The notes under the pieces were generated by a model. That model was not told the DNA's origin. It worked only from the letters and a program-made list of their open reading frames with translations, and ran no database searches. Source: Archivesica marissinica (lineage: Eukaryota > Mollusca > Bivalvia > Venerida > Vesicomyidae). From it: a DNA stretch of 64,000 nt. Positions 1-12,300 of the stretch are shown here, in pieces. Numbering within the stretch: the stretch's first letter is position 1; each line of letters starts with the position of its first letter. The stretch lies in contig CM026403.1 of NCBI GenBank assembly GCA_014843695.1, positions 51,442,233 to 51,506,232 on the forward strand. The letters run 5' to 3'. The position numbers and the translations under genes are program-made.

Positions 1-39
1 GCATACACGCTTGTTGAAGTAAAGATTCTTCATAGAGAT

Positions 40-337
40 ATTCAGTGGAAGGGTCGGTCTTCTTTAATCGCAGACACAAGGAACTTTTCAGCTTTGCTTG
101 ACATCTGTGATGACAGTTCTTCTACATCAAACCCTTCCAGTAGGGAGATCCATGAATAGGTACTGTCGCAACCACTGAGAGCATGAATAGCTGGGAGATA
201 TGACACCAAACCATTGTCCAAACCATCGATTTCTTCGCTGTGGCTGGAATAGAAGTACGTTTAACAACAACAGTATTGCCGTTGGTAGGGATTCTAGCAT
301 ATAGATACTTCTCCTTATCCCGAGTCTGATCTGAACA
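40..337 (-). pseudogene. Fragment of XPG/PIN-like nuclease family gene (Academ-type?)
   Basis: Read on the minus strand, one frame gives a stretch containing LPAIHALSGCDSTYS (about 195-150), followed by an acidic/serine-rich segment and a stop near 42. 'ALxGCD' resembles the last acidic motif of FEN1/XPG-type nucleases, as found in a large invertebrate family related to the decayed gene at 35.9-39.4 kb. The upstream part of the fragment is open only in another frame, so it is probably frameshifted. A LINE lies against it: 338-349 and 4922-4933 carry the same 12 bases. The family call rests on one motif and the context; an unrelated host exon is possible. Confidence 0.35.
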
Positions 338-353
338 AACCCTTCTCACATAT

Positions 354-480
354 ATGTGTATGTGTGTGTATATGTATGTGTATGTGTATATATATGTAAA
401 TATATATGTGTGCGTATATGAGAGTATATGTGTGCGTATGCGTATGTATATATGTGTATATTTATATATGTATATATATC
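354..480. repeat. TG/TA microsatellite
   Basis: An alternating purine-pyrimidine tract of tatg, tgtg and tata units. It lies just inside the proposed 5' end of the LINE. Open frames through it are artefacts of the repeat. Confidence 0.8.
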
Positions 481-559
481 GATGTATGGCATATACCGTG
501 TATAACTGTTCAATGCCTCCATGCATCAATGTATGGGTTCACCATTGTAGAACTACTTA

Positions 560-1010
560 ATGATGATTAGCAGTCGACCGTTTCCAAAACATACTGCCTT
601 ATCTGGTATATCATAACATTACTGATATATGCGTTACTATCTCTGACCGATACTGCTTGTACATATCGCATAGTACTGGATACTGTATTACGTAATTGCA
701 TCACTTTGTTACATGTCGTTGCTTTTGTTACTGTCATATATAATTATATGCCATTGTTGCAATTTTTACTTTCTCTTTCCGATACTGCCATACATAACCA
801 CACCACATTTATACATGTTGAACATCCTGTTACCGATACTGCCATACTGAACCACATCACTTTGTTTTTAGCTGTACTGTCTCTTACCGATCCTTCCATA
901 CTTAATCACGTCATATTTTATCATCTTACACTCTTAGTCAACTATAGTTCATGCTATAGCAAAACGCTTTCAAGTATACTAAGCCTATACTAATCATACC
1001 TACTATGACT
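560..1010 (+). repeat. Imperfect ~60-bp repeats in LINE 5' region
   Basis: The phrase 'ccgatactgccatac' and variants recur near 648, 780, 833 and 888, each followed by a run like 'aaccacatcactttg'. The copies are diverged and loosely spaced. In this position they may be a repeated LINE promoter or untranslated region. That is inference. Confidence 0.4.
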
Positions 1011-1220
1011 ATTTAACTGGTATCTTTAATGGCCATATCATTTTACTCATTGTTCACTTGCTGTGACACATGCGGAAATGGGGTTGCTGCCTGTCTACCT
1101 TCCTTCGTTTTCGTCTTCTTGTTAATTACCTCCACTCGAAAGATTCATGACGACTCTAACAGCTACTACCTCTATCCACCTTAATGTTGCGTCATTATAA
1201 ACCGACTTATCTTAGCCGTC

Positions 1221-4200
1221 ATGTTTCTTTTAACCTGGATAAATGTATATTCCCCTCTCCTATTGTATAAACGCTTGACAGCAGGTGCTGTGTGTATACC
1301 ACAAATACTATTACTACTGGCTGGCGATGTCGAACTTAATCCAGGCCCAGTACCTAACCATAGTAATCATGCTACCCCATCTGATCCCTATATCAAACTA
1401 ACTAACACTGGACTTAGCGTTATGCACTTAAACATACAAAGCTTGAAACCCAAAATAGATATCCTGGCCATCGAAGCTCAACCATATGACAGTTTAATTT
1501 TCACAGAAATATGGTTATCGTCATCCACACCCAACGACGTACTACATATCCCTAACTTTAACCTACCCTTTCAACTAGATAGAACTGGTCGACCAGGTGG
1601 CGGCGTTGCAATCTATACTCGAAACACAATACATGCTATTGAACATAAAGATCTTATTCAACAGGATATAGAAGCTCTATGGGTCGAAGTCTATGTCAGC
1701 CAACGCAAACTCCTGATCGGTGGTATTTACCGCCCACCAGACGCAAACAATACACAATGGCTTAACATGGAACATAGCATTGACCTTGCCTTTATCCAAC
1801 ACTTCGACAACATTATCATTACTGGCGACTTCAATATAAATGTCAGCGTATCCCCAAACAACAAATTTAACAGACTTATAGATTCGTACAATGCCCACCA
1901 GCTCATTACCTCTCCAACACATTTCACCGAGCATTCTAGAACCACCATCGACTTGCTGTTTGTCAAGAATCGCCAACATGTCCTGCACAGCTTTGTCGCT
2001 GACCCCTTCATCCCTGACCTTGTCCGCTTCCATTGTCCTATCGTGTCCGTATTCAAGTTTTCTAAACCTACGCAGTCCCCATTTAAACGGCATATATGGC
2101 TGTATGACAAAGCCGACTATCCAACATACAGAAACCTTCTTCAGTCAACAGACTGGGAATCTATTCTCGACAGCAATGATATGAACAGTATCACAATAAA
2201 TATCGCAGATTCTATAACAGCTGCAGCGTCTAGCAGCATTCCAAACAAAACTGTAACAATCAGACCAAATGACGTTCCATGGATGAATAACAATATAAGA
2301 CAAATGATCGAAAAGCGAAATAAAATTCACCAAAGAGCCAAGTCAACCAACACAGTTTCATCATGGGAAGAATTCAGACACATTCGCAACGCCACAACAT
2401 CCATAATCCGCAATACCAAAGCAGAACATCAATCAGCAATCATCAAGCAAATCAATACCGAAAATATCCCCACAAAAAACATGGTTTAAACTCGCAAACA
2501 AGCTCAACAACAAAAAAATCAAAATCCTCTGTAATTCCTACCCTCTTTCATAATGGCACCGAGGCATCGAACGACGCAGACAAAGCAGAATTACTCAATT
2601 CCTTCTTCTGCTCCCAGTCAACTTTTGATGATGTCAACCGTCCTATCCCAACCATGCACAATCACCCAATGAGTTCTCTATCAGAAATATTCATCTCCAC
2701 TATGGACGTGAAATACGCTATATCGTTAGTAGATCCAGCCAAGGCTAGTGGTTCAGACAAAGTCAGCCCACGTCTAATCAAGGAGGGCTCAAAGGAACTC
2801 GCTGGTCCCTTGTCGCACCTTTTTAACTTACTTCTCTCTAACTCTACCTTCCCTCTTTCTTGGAAACAGGCAAATGTGACTCCCATCTTTAAAATGTCTG
2901 ATGCCACCACACCGTCCAACTATAGGCCTATATCCCTACTTAATTGTCTAGGGAAACTAATGGAGCGATGTATACACAAACAACTCTTCAATTATGTTAC
3001 ATCTAACAACCTTCTCACTTTATTCCAATCTGGTTTCATAAAAGGCGATTCGACCGTCAATCAGCTGACATATATGTACAACGATATCTGCAAAGCTCTT
3101 GACGAAGGCAAAGAAGTTCGAGCTGTCATCTGCGACATTTCGAAAGCCTTTGATAGAGTGTGGCACATAGGTCTCCTCCATAAACTTGGTTCCATTGGCA
3201 TAGCTGGTTCTCTTCTTTCTTGGTTCGAGTCCTATCTCTCTAATAGGAAACAGAGAGTCGTATTCGCAAATACCACCTCTTCTTGGGCACCAGTAAACGC
3301 TGGCGTCCCACAAGGATCGATTCTAGGCCCTCTACTGTTTCTAATCTATATAAATGACATAGTCACAGATGTTGAAGCCAAACTACGTTTGTTTGCTGAC
3401 GACACAAGCCTATATGTCATAGTCGACGATCCAGTATCCTCGGCAACACTCCTATATAGAGATCTGGCACGTATACACTCCTGGTCCGAATCATGGTTAG
3501 TTACATTCAACCCAAACAAAACAGAGTCAGTTCTGTACACTAGAAAACGTCGCAACTTCCTCACCCAATCATATCTATGGATCAAAATCATATAAAACAA
3601 GTGAACAATCACAAGCACCTCGGCCTTACCTTCTATGATGACGGATCGTGGTCTTCCCACATAACCTCATCGTTAAACAAGGCATGGCAACGAATTGGAA
3701 TCTTAAGATCCCTCAAATACATTCTCTCCCGCCCGATTCTCCAGCGTATGTACGTCTCTTTCATTAGACCTCTCCTAGAATATGCAGATGTTGTCTGGGA
3801 CAACTGTTCCAACACATTAAGCAACGACACCGAGGCAGTGCAAAACGAAGCAGCCCGTATAGTCAGTGGTGCTACTAAGCTTTGTAACCTCAACTGTCTC
3901 CGGAACAATCTCAACTGGGAAACCCTTGCATCGAGACGTAAAGACCATAGATGTATTCTCTTCTTTAAAATGAGGAACAATCTAACTACCACGTATCTTT
4001 CTGACATACCACAACAACCCATTCAAACCTACTCCCTACGTTCCGTTCCTGACGTCCCTTTAATACACACTAAAACGCAAGCATATGCTAATTCATTTCT
4101 TCCAGCAACCATCCGTGATTGGAACTCTCTCCCTTATGACACCTATAATTCCATAAATGTATCCGAATTTAAATCCAAACTAAGCAAGTCTAAGAAATAT

Positions 4201-4530
4201 TCTCCCCTATACGACGTGGGAACCAGGAGGCTTCAGATTCTCCATGCTCATCTACGACTAGGATGTAGTTCTTTGAATTTCGACCTCCATCGCAAAAACA
4301 TTGTTGAATCGCCAAACTGTGCCTGTGGAGCAATGGAAACAGCGATGCATTACCATATGCAGTGCCCACGATACCACAATGCTCATCGCCTACTTTTGTC
4401 CAATATCCCTTGCGCACTGACAACAAATAATCTTCTGTATGGCGATGATCGTTTACCATTCAAAAACAACAAATCCATCTTTCTAACTGTCCAGGCTTAC
4501 ATTGCAGCTACAACGAGGTTTGATGCATGA
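1221..4530 (+). pseudogene. LINE ORF2: 2A peptide, AP endonuclease, reverse transcriptase, CCHC-like tail (frameshifted)
   Basis: Three overlapping frames (1221-2489, 2363-3595, 3577-4530) join into one polyprotein of about 1,090 residues. The N-terminus is a hydrophobic leader followed at residues 35-43 by GDVELNPGP, the ribosome-skipping 2A core. The AP-type endonuclease follows (HLNIQSLK, IFTEIW, GDFNINV, RFHCPIV). The reverse transcriptase carries the fingers/palm motifs NYRPISLL, SKAFDRVW, GVPQGSILGP and the catalytic FADD in LRLFADDTSLY (about 3390). The C-terminus has a Cys/His cluster (CACG...HYHMQCPRY). The frame breaks fall in A-rich runs around 2470-2520 and near 3585, so this copy cannot make the full protein unless the sequence has errors. 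The domain order fits the CR1/jockey group; the exact clade is not resolved. Confidence 0.85.
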
Positions 4531-4934
4531 TCCGACTACCTGGTGGGTATTTCAGGTCCATCCTTCCTTTCCTGTGTGTCACAGCAACCCATTTCATTTA
4601 ATCCCATTTACTAAGTTTCCATACCATCCAATTCAGTTCACCACCAATTAATGCACGCATGATGACAAAACTTGTTTCAAATCGCCCTACAAATCACAAG
4701 TACGCATAAAATCACCCAAGACCAATCGGGGCTAAAGAACCCAAGACAATGCCTGTCATGTCTCACTAACCGCTCTCAATGCTAACAACTGTATATTGTA
4801 ACATCCTCATGGAAAGGAATTTACATAAGCTCTCAGCTTGTTTTCCAATCCATTTCAGATATCCTGTTGTATTTATATACCGTATATATATTGAAAGAAC
4901 TGAATAAAATATGTTTAAACTAACCCTTCTCACC

Positions 4935-5129
4935 AATGTCCAGCCATTCAAGTAATCCCTCAACAACCTCCTGTTGTCCATAATCCAGAAGTGTATTCGG
5001 ACGATCATGGTCATTCTTTGTAGAATTTGGATTGAAACAGGCTGATCGTTCTGTGTTTGATGAAATACATGTAATGTCCAAACATGTCAATGATAACAAC
5101 ACAAACACTGTAGTACGTTTATTATTCAT
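4935..5129 (-). CDS. Possible coding exon beside the LINE insertion, family unknown
   Basis: Open on the minus strand from an ATG at 5129 for 65 codons to a consensus donor, G|GTGAGA, at about 4934. The start of the peptide is hydrophobic like a signal peptide (TTVFVLLSLTCLD). The end, LLDYGQQEVVEGLLEWLDIG, faintly recalls an ankyrin helix pair. The LINE sits directly after the donor. There is no second exon to support it, so it could be chance or part of the decayed element seen at 40-337. Confidence 0.22.
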
Positions 5130-5514
5130 TCATTCAACATTAATACGTAACACATTTACAAACAACGGTATCTCTGAGGAAACTAATGCAAACATTGAAT
5201 ACATGAATGTAATGCCGGAATACACAACAATCAATGTACCAGCGTCATGTTTTGGATGAACTTTTAATATCTCAAGAACATCATACACAACTATAATCAT
5301 CACCGCATTACAACCTCTTCATTTAGTGCCCATTTTGTCATTGCAGAAGTCAAATATTAAAACACATACCCCAATTCACCGCCTAGGCTTACTTACGACT
5401 TTCTTTTGGAACTGTCAAAGCATCACCAATAGCTAGTTTATATGTCCAAGCAAATGAACCATCTCATACGAGAAAATAATCAGTACAATAAGCGTTTAAG
5501 CTAAACCCAAAATG
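5130..5514. other. No gene seen
   Basis: AT-rich unique-looking sequence with only short open frames and no recognisable motif. Confidence 0.5.
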
Positions 5515-5790
5515 GGGCTTCCGTGGCCGAGTGCTTAAGGTCGTTGACTTCAACCCATTTGCTCCTCACCGCTTTAGGTTACAATCCAAAGTGGAGTGCC
5601 GAATTTTGTCATGGCAAGAAGCTGTCCAGCTAGCTTCTGGGTGGTCTATGTTCTACCTGGGTGGTCTATGTTCTACCTGGGTGGTCTATGTTCTACCTGG
5701 GTTGTCTATGTTCTACCTGGGTGCCAGTTCGGGCATGAAACACTGACCTGAGGTCACCCTATGTATATCGCCACGAATAAGAGCTATATA
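5515..5790 (+). mobile_element. tRNA-derived SINE, plus orientation
   Basis: It starts with a tRNA-Leu/Ser-like head (cttccgtggccgagtgcttaa, an A-box-like stretch) and a poor B box (ggttacaatcc). The body matches in outline the element at 61.03-61.25 kb: 'gaagctgtccagctagctt' followed by 'tctacctgggtgcc'. Inside the body a 21-bp piece is repeated four times (5640-5720). Confidence 0.6.
5640..5720 (+). repeat. 21-bp tandem repeat x4 inside the SINE body
   Basis: Units begin 'ggtggtctatgttctacct'. Three are identical and the fourth has one change. The unit is the SINE core itself, so the array arose by local duplication after or during spread of this copy. Confidence 0.85.
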
Positions 5791-7416
5791 TGGGCCATAT
5801 GAACAAAGCTGTTGGTGGCACTTCCCACAACATAAGCAAGAAAACGTGGCAAAACCAAAGCATCAAGGTTGCTATTCATAATGCCAATTTTAACATTTAA
5901 TATAAGATTTAGCTCCCTGGTTATTATACATCATCGTGATAATCTGAAATAAAATGCCGACGCCATCGTCTTCAAATTCCATTTAAATGAAATGAGGACC
6001 ATATGTACGAGTATACATCCATTTACACAGATTGACACACGGTAAAACTAACAACGAAATACGATATGAAAATATATGGGAAATGTAATGGATCTCAATC
6101 TGGCCGTACCGGTGTCAGGGTAAATGTCCACACATTCGTGAAATTACTAAATTGGAGCAGACGATGGGTACAAATGATAAAATGAAACCACATGGTTCGC
6201 CGGAGGCGAGGGTAAATAAGTTCAATCATCATGAATATCCATAGACAAAAACGATATTAAAAACAGTGATTACTTTGTTTTTCAGCGTAATAAAATTGCT
6301 ACTTTCTGCAGAAGTAATGGCTAATTTATATGATCTGGCAGAAAATGTATGATTTTCTTCTGACCCTTTGTCTGTACTCCAATCAATAGGCAACATTAAC
6401 GTATAAAAACAATCTACTTTACAAATTATTGATTAAACATGCATACATTATATTGACTAAACCTGCTATTGTTGGATGCCAATTGAAGTCATTGTTGTAT
6501 CCATGATAAAAATAGATTGCAAAGTTGTGCAAAACATGCAATTCTTGTGAAATATATAACGTATGAGATTCCATACACTGATGCTAGACAATCAAGTATT
6601 GCTTATGATACATCCCAATGGCGACCTTCTTGGAATAATATACAATTCAACAAGCTTCATTTAACTAAGTTATACATTGGTGAACCATCTTCTGTGCAAC
6701 GCTCCAACCGTAGAGAGGAAACTGGTACCATGACTAGGATTAGACATACCTAGTTCATTCATTCATTCATTTAATGAAAAGAGATGATTTACCATAGTAC
6801 ACCATGTCATTCCGCTATTAATGCGCAACAATTAACTGTGCCAGTCGTCAAAAACACTATACATTTGTGACAATACAAGAGTTTTCCGACACAGTTCAAT
6901 ACGGCATTGTATTTTTAAAGTAATCACATATTGTCCTTAGTACAGCTTGATAAATTGCCATTGAATTGATCTCATTTCGTTTTTATTACACATATATTTT
7001 ATATGTATTGTTATCTCTCTTGCATACACTATACTTAACCCGATGCGGTATAGTTTAGTACGATATTAAGCCAATATTCACTCACTAATATTAACGTTGC
7101 CCCGTGTAGTGTATGCGGAATCAGGCACCACGTATATGCCCATCCAGAGCATACGGTACAATTATAAAGCATAGACAAACAGCCTTGAAATACGCGTGCA
7201 TTTTAGAAATTGTATAATTATGTTTTCCGGTCCGCAATTTTCTGATTTGAATTGCAAGTACATTATCAAGAAAACAATATGCTACTTTCGTTTAATAGTT
7301 GATGTATTTATCAGTAGTTCTAGATGTAGAGATGCATAACACAGGGTCTTAATAGTGTATCCACGTTGATAGAAAGCTAATTGCAAATGTAGGTGTTCTG
7401 CTATCACAGTAGTCAT
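5791..7416. other. No gene seen; 3' flank of the GPCR
   Basis: AT-rich sequence without a convincing coding stretch. There is a short (ttca)n run at 6755-6773. The last few hundred bases (about 7000-7416) would be the 3' untranslated region of the receptor, which is read leftwards. Confidence 0.5.
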
Positions 7417-8189
7417 TCAATCTTCTTGATATATAACTGTACTGGTTTCAGATACCGCACTTCTGAGAGCGAGTGTTGAATCGACGGAGTATATAGTCGA
7501 TGCATTAATATTAATTTCTCTAGAACATCTTCTCCGGCACGGAATGATATCCAGAAAGCGGTTACGAAACTGAGTTGAGAACATGACGTAGATTATGAAG
7601 TTACATGAGTGGTTCAATTGTTCAAAAGTGAGACCAACTCCTTGCAATATAATCAGTCCTTCTTTTTTAGAACCAAAAATGGGTTGATTTGTCGCGGTAG
7701 CTATAATAACTGTGACTGTGATTGGTGTAACCCATACAATGTACGCAACGACTACACCAACCAACATTAATGATATACGAGACGTATCACGTGCAGACCG
7801 TTCATTGATACCTTGGGAAAGTACTTCACGCATGCGATGACTTTTAACAAGCGAAATGATAATCGGTGGCGTAATAGAGAGAAGAATGGTCATGGGAGCC
7901 AGTGAATATAATGTTGCACTAATAATGATGGTAATTTTATGTAGGTCCTTGGTATCTGGTGTGACAAAATCAGGTCTACAAATGCCATCATCTTTGCCTG
8001 TTGTAATTGACGTAATGATTTGTATTGTAGTTTGAAATAGATACACAGTAGCAATGGCAGCCAACACATTTATACGTGTAACTAGTGTTCTGGCTTTCAG
8101 TGGGAAAAGTACAGCAATGAATCTCTCTAATGCGACCAACACCACGCACCAAGAAGCTGTAGCTTTTCCAAAGCGATATAGTGTAATAA
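7417..8189 (-). CDS. Class A (rhodopsin-type) G protein-coupled receptor, C-terminal part
   Basis: About 257 codons are open from the gap edge (8189) to a stop at 7417. The gap removes the N-terminus through part of TM3. Visible from N to C: end of TM3 with ERF in place of DRY (VALERFIAVLFPLKA); TM4; a loop with the conserved Cys (GICRPD); TM5 with LAPMTILLSI; a basic third loop (SHRMREVLSQ, RSARDTSR); TM6 with a W-x-x-P-like turn (VAYIVWVTP); TM7 with NHSCNFIIYVMFS in the NPxxY position; then a Cys/Arg-rich tail. It would act at the plasma membrane and couple to heterotrimeric G proteins. The shape is typical of expanded lophotrochozoan peptide-receptor-like genes. The ligand cannot be told. 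Confidence 0.8.
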
Positions 8190-9189
8190 NNNNNNNNNNN
8201 NNNNNNNNNNNNNNNNNNNNNNNNNNNNNNNNNNNNNNNNNNNNNNNNNNNNNNNNNNNNNNNNNNNNNNNNNNNNNNNNNNNNNNNNNNNNNNNNNNNN
8301 NNNNNNNNNNNNNNNNNNNNNNNNNNNNNNNNNNNNNNNNNNNNNNNNNNNNNNNNNNNNNNNNNNNNNNNNNNNNNNNNNNNNNNNNNNNNNNNNNNNN
8401 NNNNNNNNNNNNNNNNNNNNNNNNNNNNNNNNNNNNNNNNNNNNNNNNNNNNNNNNNNNNNNNNNNNNNNNNNNNNNNNNNNNNNNNNNNNNNNNNNNNN
8501 NNNNNNNNNNNNNNNNNNNNNNNNNNNNNNNNNNNNNNNNNNNNNNNNNNNNNNNNNNNNNNNNNNNNNNNNNNNNNNNNNNNNNNNNNNNNNNNNNNNN
8601 NNNNNNNNNNNNNNNNNNNNNNNNNNNNNNNNNNNNNNNNNNNNNNNNNNNNNNNNNNNNNNNNNNNNNNNNNNNNNNNNNNNNNNNNNNNNNNNNNNNN
8701 NNNNNNNNNNNNNNNNNNNNNNNNNNNNNNNNNNNNNNNNNNNNNNNNNNNNNNNNNNNNNNNNNNNNNNNNNNNNNNNNNNNNNNNNNNNNNNNNNNNN
8801 NNNNNNNNNNNNNNNNNNNNNNNNNNNNNNNNNNNNNNNNNNNNNNNNNNNNNNNNNNNNNNNNNNNNNNNNNNNNNNNNNNNNNNNNNNNNNNNNNNNN
8901 NNNNNNNNNNNNNNNNNNNNNNNNNNNNNNNNNNNNNNNNNNNNNNNNNNNNNNNNNNNNNNNNNNNNNNNNNNNNNNNNNNNNNNNNNNNNNNNNNNNN
9001 NNNNNNNNNNNNNNNNNNNNNNNNNNNNNNNNNNNNNNNNNNNNNNNNNNNNNNNNNNNNNNNNNNNNNNNNNNNNNNNNNNNNNNNNNNNNNNNNNNNN
9101 NNNNNNNNNNNNNNNNNNNNNNNNNNNNNNNNNNNNNNNNNNNNNNNNNNNNNNNNNNNNNNNNNNNNNNNNNNNNNNNNNNNNNNNNN
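8190..9189. other. Assembly gap (1000 N)
   Basis: Exactly 1000 N, the same as the second gap, so the true distance is unknown. It cuts the GPCR on the left and touches the 3' tail of a LINE on the right. Confidence 1.
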
Positions 9190-9210
9190 TTATTTATTTA
9201 TTTATTTAAT
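9190..9210 (-). repeat. (TAAA)n LINE tail
   Basis: Five 'ttta' units on the plus strand, at the expected 3' end of the minus-strand LINE. Simple-sequence tails of this sort are usual in I-group elements. Confidence 0.7.
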
Positions 9211-9237
9211 GGATATCTTGACGATATCTTATTTACC

Positions 9238-9274
9238 GACGCCTCAACCTAATAAGGTCATGTGGCGTCGAAAA
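9238..9274 (-). other. Stem-loop in LINE 3' UTR
   Basis: 'cgacgcc' and 'ggcgtcg' can pair, with an inner 'acc/ggt' pair. Such hairpins near LINE 3' ends can be the template signal recognised by the element's RT. That role is inferred here. Confidence 0.45.
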
Positions 9275-9369
9275 CATTTGTAAAAATAAAAATTGTTTAA
9301 AAAACGTGATCTATGTTAAAAGGTTACATTTTAAATAATATATATACTTGATAATCACAATAAGTTGCA

Positions 9370-12300
9370 TTATAATCTATTTATAAGGTGAGTTTCTTTT
9401 AAAAAACCTAATATTGTACTTGGCATTACTGAATCGAATAATTCTTGTATACTATTTGTATTAAAGTATGCATTCCTTGTAAAGATGAGGTCGGCACAGT
9501 GGAGCAAAAAGTGCTTCACTGTGAATATCTCATCACAAGGAATACATATGGGTTGTTCTTCTGCATTTAAAATATAAGAATGTGTAATCCAAGTGTGTCC
9601 AATACGACACCGAGTCAAACGAACTGGTTCTTTTCGGTTTAGTTTTGTACGATATGTACTTGAAAATATGGGTTTAATTTCATGTAACTTATTTCCAACT
9701 TGTTTGTCCCAATTTATTTGACATTTACTATCGACATATTTCCTAATATTGGATTTTAAATCCGTATGCGGTATTTTAGAGTTTGTTATTGGCAAGTCTA
9801 AAGCAGACTTTGCTAGAAAATCAGCTTCATCATTTCCTCGTATGTTTATATGACTGGGAATCCAACAAAAAACAACAGTTTTTGAGGAGCTAATAGATAT
9901 GTATCTTCTAAAAATTTGTTGAATTAGGGGGTTGGAATGGTTTGGTTGTTTGAGAGATGTTAAAACCGACAAAGAGTCGGAAAATATATTAAATTTGTCG
10001 TTTTCGTTAACAGTTATAAGGGAAAGAGCTAGGTCGATAGCTTGTGTTTCTGCAGAGAAAATTGAACTGTCATCAGGTAATCTTACAGTACTTGATTTAG
10101 TATGGGTAACTGCTGCACATGCAACCTTTTCAAGTCTTTTTGAGCCATCTGTGTAGATGGATATATAATCTTTATATTTAGATTTTATTTCTAAAAATTT
10201 TGTTTTAAAAATATCTGGACTAGTTTCACTTTTCTTATTCTCATACAAATGAAGATCTAAAATAATGTTTGGGTAGTCAAAGTCCACGGTTCTTTATTTA
10301 GCAACTTGTTTTCTTGTATAATTGTTGTATCTATTTTTGCTTCTACTAATAATGGTTTAATACGGAGACCTAGTGGTTTTATGGCGGATGGAGAGTTTCC
10401 GTAAACTATTTTGTTTTTAGGCTCGAAAACGCAATTGAATGCAGGATTTTTTGGATTTGCAGCTAGTTTGGTTGTATATTGTAACGAGAGTTTCTCTCTC
10501 CGTATGTATAAAGAGGGTTCATTTGTTTCAGCATATAAGCTTTCTACGGGAGATGTGCGAAAAGCTCCTAGATCCAGTCGTAGACCTTGATGATGTATTG
10601 TATCTAACTTTTTCAAGTAGGATTTTCTCGCCGATCCATACACAATGGATCCGTAATCCAGTTTGGAACGGATAAGTGATCTGTATAGATTTATAAAAAC
10701 TGGACAATCGCTTCCCCAATTTGTATTGGAGAGCACCTTCAAAATATTTAGAGCTTTTAGACATTTCGTCCGTAGATAATTTATATGAGGTATGAATGTT
10801 AATTTTTTGTCAAATATAAGTCCTAGGAATTTTACTTCTTCTACTACAGGAATTTGTGAACCGTAAATTTTTAAATTTGGATCTGGATGTAATCCTCTCA
10901 ATTGACAGAAATGTACGCATTGAGTTTTAATTTTAGAGAATTTGAAACCATTTTTGTTTGCCCAATCTTCAAGTTTATTTAGACATTGTTGGAGTTTTTG
11001 TTCAATGGTTTCCATATTTTTAGATTTGTAGAACATTACAAAATCATCTACATATAAGGAGCAATCTGTTTCGTTTAAACATTTCACAATGCTATTTATT
11101 TTAATATTAAAAAGTGTTGGGGATAAAATACTACCTTGAGGCACCCCTTGCTCTTGTTTGTATGTATCGGAGAGCGTTGAGCCAATTCTTACTTTAAAAT
11201 TTTTATTTGATAAAAAATTGGCAATAAAATTTGGCAAGTGGCCTTTCAGACCAAAATCGTGTAAATCTTTGAGAATACCATATTTCCATGTGGTATCATA
11301 TGCCTTTTCTAAATCGAAAAAAACTGCTACCAAATGTTCTTTTTTGATGAAGGCATTACGAATATAAGTTTCTAGTCTTACTAGATGATCAGTTGTACAT
11401 TTATTTTTCCGAAAACCCGTTTGGTAACTCGTAATCAAACTGTTTGATTCCAAGAACCAAACAAGTCTATCGTTAATCATTCTCTCCATGGTTTTACATA
11501 GACAACTAGTTAGTGCGATGGGACGATAATTTGTGGGATTTGTATGATCTTTTCCTGGTTTGGGAATAGGAATGATTATGGCTTCACTCCATTCTTTGGG
11601 AAAGTTCTCACTTTCCCACATCATATTAAAAATATCTAAAAGAGTTATCATTGCATTATTTGGTAAATGTTTTATAATTTGATAATGGATTTGATCTGGA
11701 CCTGTGGCCGTTTCTTTTGTTCTTTGTAGAGCAGTTTCGAGTTCTGACATATTGAATGGTAGATTATATTTTTCTTCATTTCTAGAATGAAAATCAATTT
11801 TTTCTTTCTCTTTCTCAGTTTTAAATTTCTGAAACTTCTCATTATAGTTTGATGTTGAAAAGTTGTTTTGAAAGTTTTCACCTAAAACATTGGATATGTC
11901 TTTTTTTGTTAAATGGGTTCTATTATTAGATGTATTTAGATGAACAATTTTTGAGCTTTTCCTCTTGCCATTTATTTTTGCTACCATATTCCAAACCCTT
12001 TTCATTGATGTATTAGAGTTTATAGTAGATACATATTTTTGCCTTGAAGTGCGTTTTGCATTTTTTATAGTTCTTCGAGCTTTTGCTCGTGTAATTTGTG
12101 TGTTTAAGAGATTTGCTTTTGTGGGAGTTTTATTAAATTTACGCAATGCATTCTTTCGTTTATTTATAACATTTTTACAATCGTCATTAAACCATGGTCT
12201 AATTCTTTTAGAAGATGTAGAGGATTTCGGAATGCATTCCGTTGAAATTTTTAAAAGTGAATTCGAAAACGAGGTGATTTGATCCTCGTTCCCAATCTTT

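Larger units (their letters stand above)
350..4921 (+). mobile_element. CR1/jockey-group LINE with N-terminal 2A, flanked by 12-bp duplication
   Basis: A non-LTR retrotransposon about 4.6 kb long. AACCCTTCTCAC occurs at 338-349 and again at 4922-4933, which fits a target-site duplication and sets the ends. The 5' part (350-1220) holds a TG/TA-rich tract and imperfect repeats and contains no gene. The coding part is 1221-4530, and a 390-base 3' region follows. No long poly(A) is visible at the 3' end. It separates two pieces of older sequence (1-337 and 4934 onward). Confidence 0.75.

Noticed and set aside
122..529. 135-codon minus-strand frame starting in the TG/TA microsatellite
   Set aside because: The N-terminal half is simple-sequence translation; the nuclease-like motif lies in a different frame.
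8054..9283. 409-codon plus-strand frame
   Set aside because: Mostly Ns; its left part is antisense to the GPCR.
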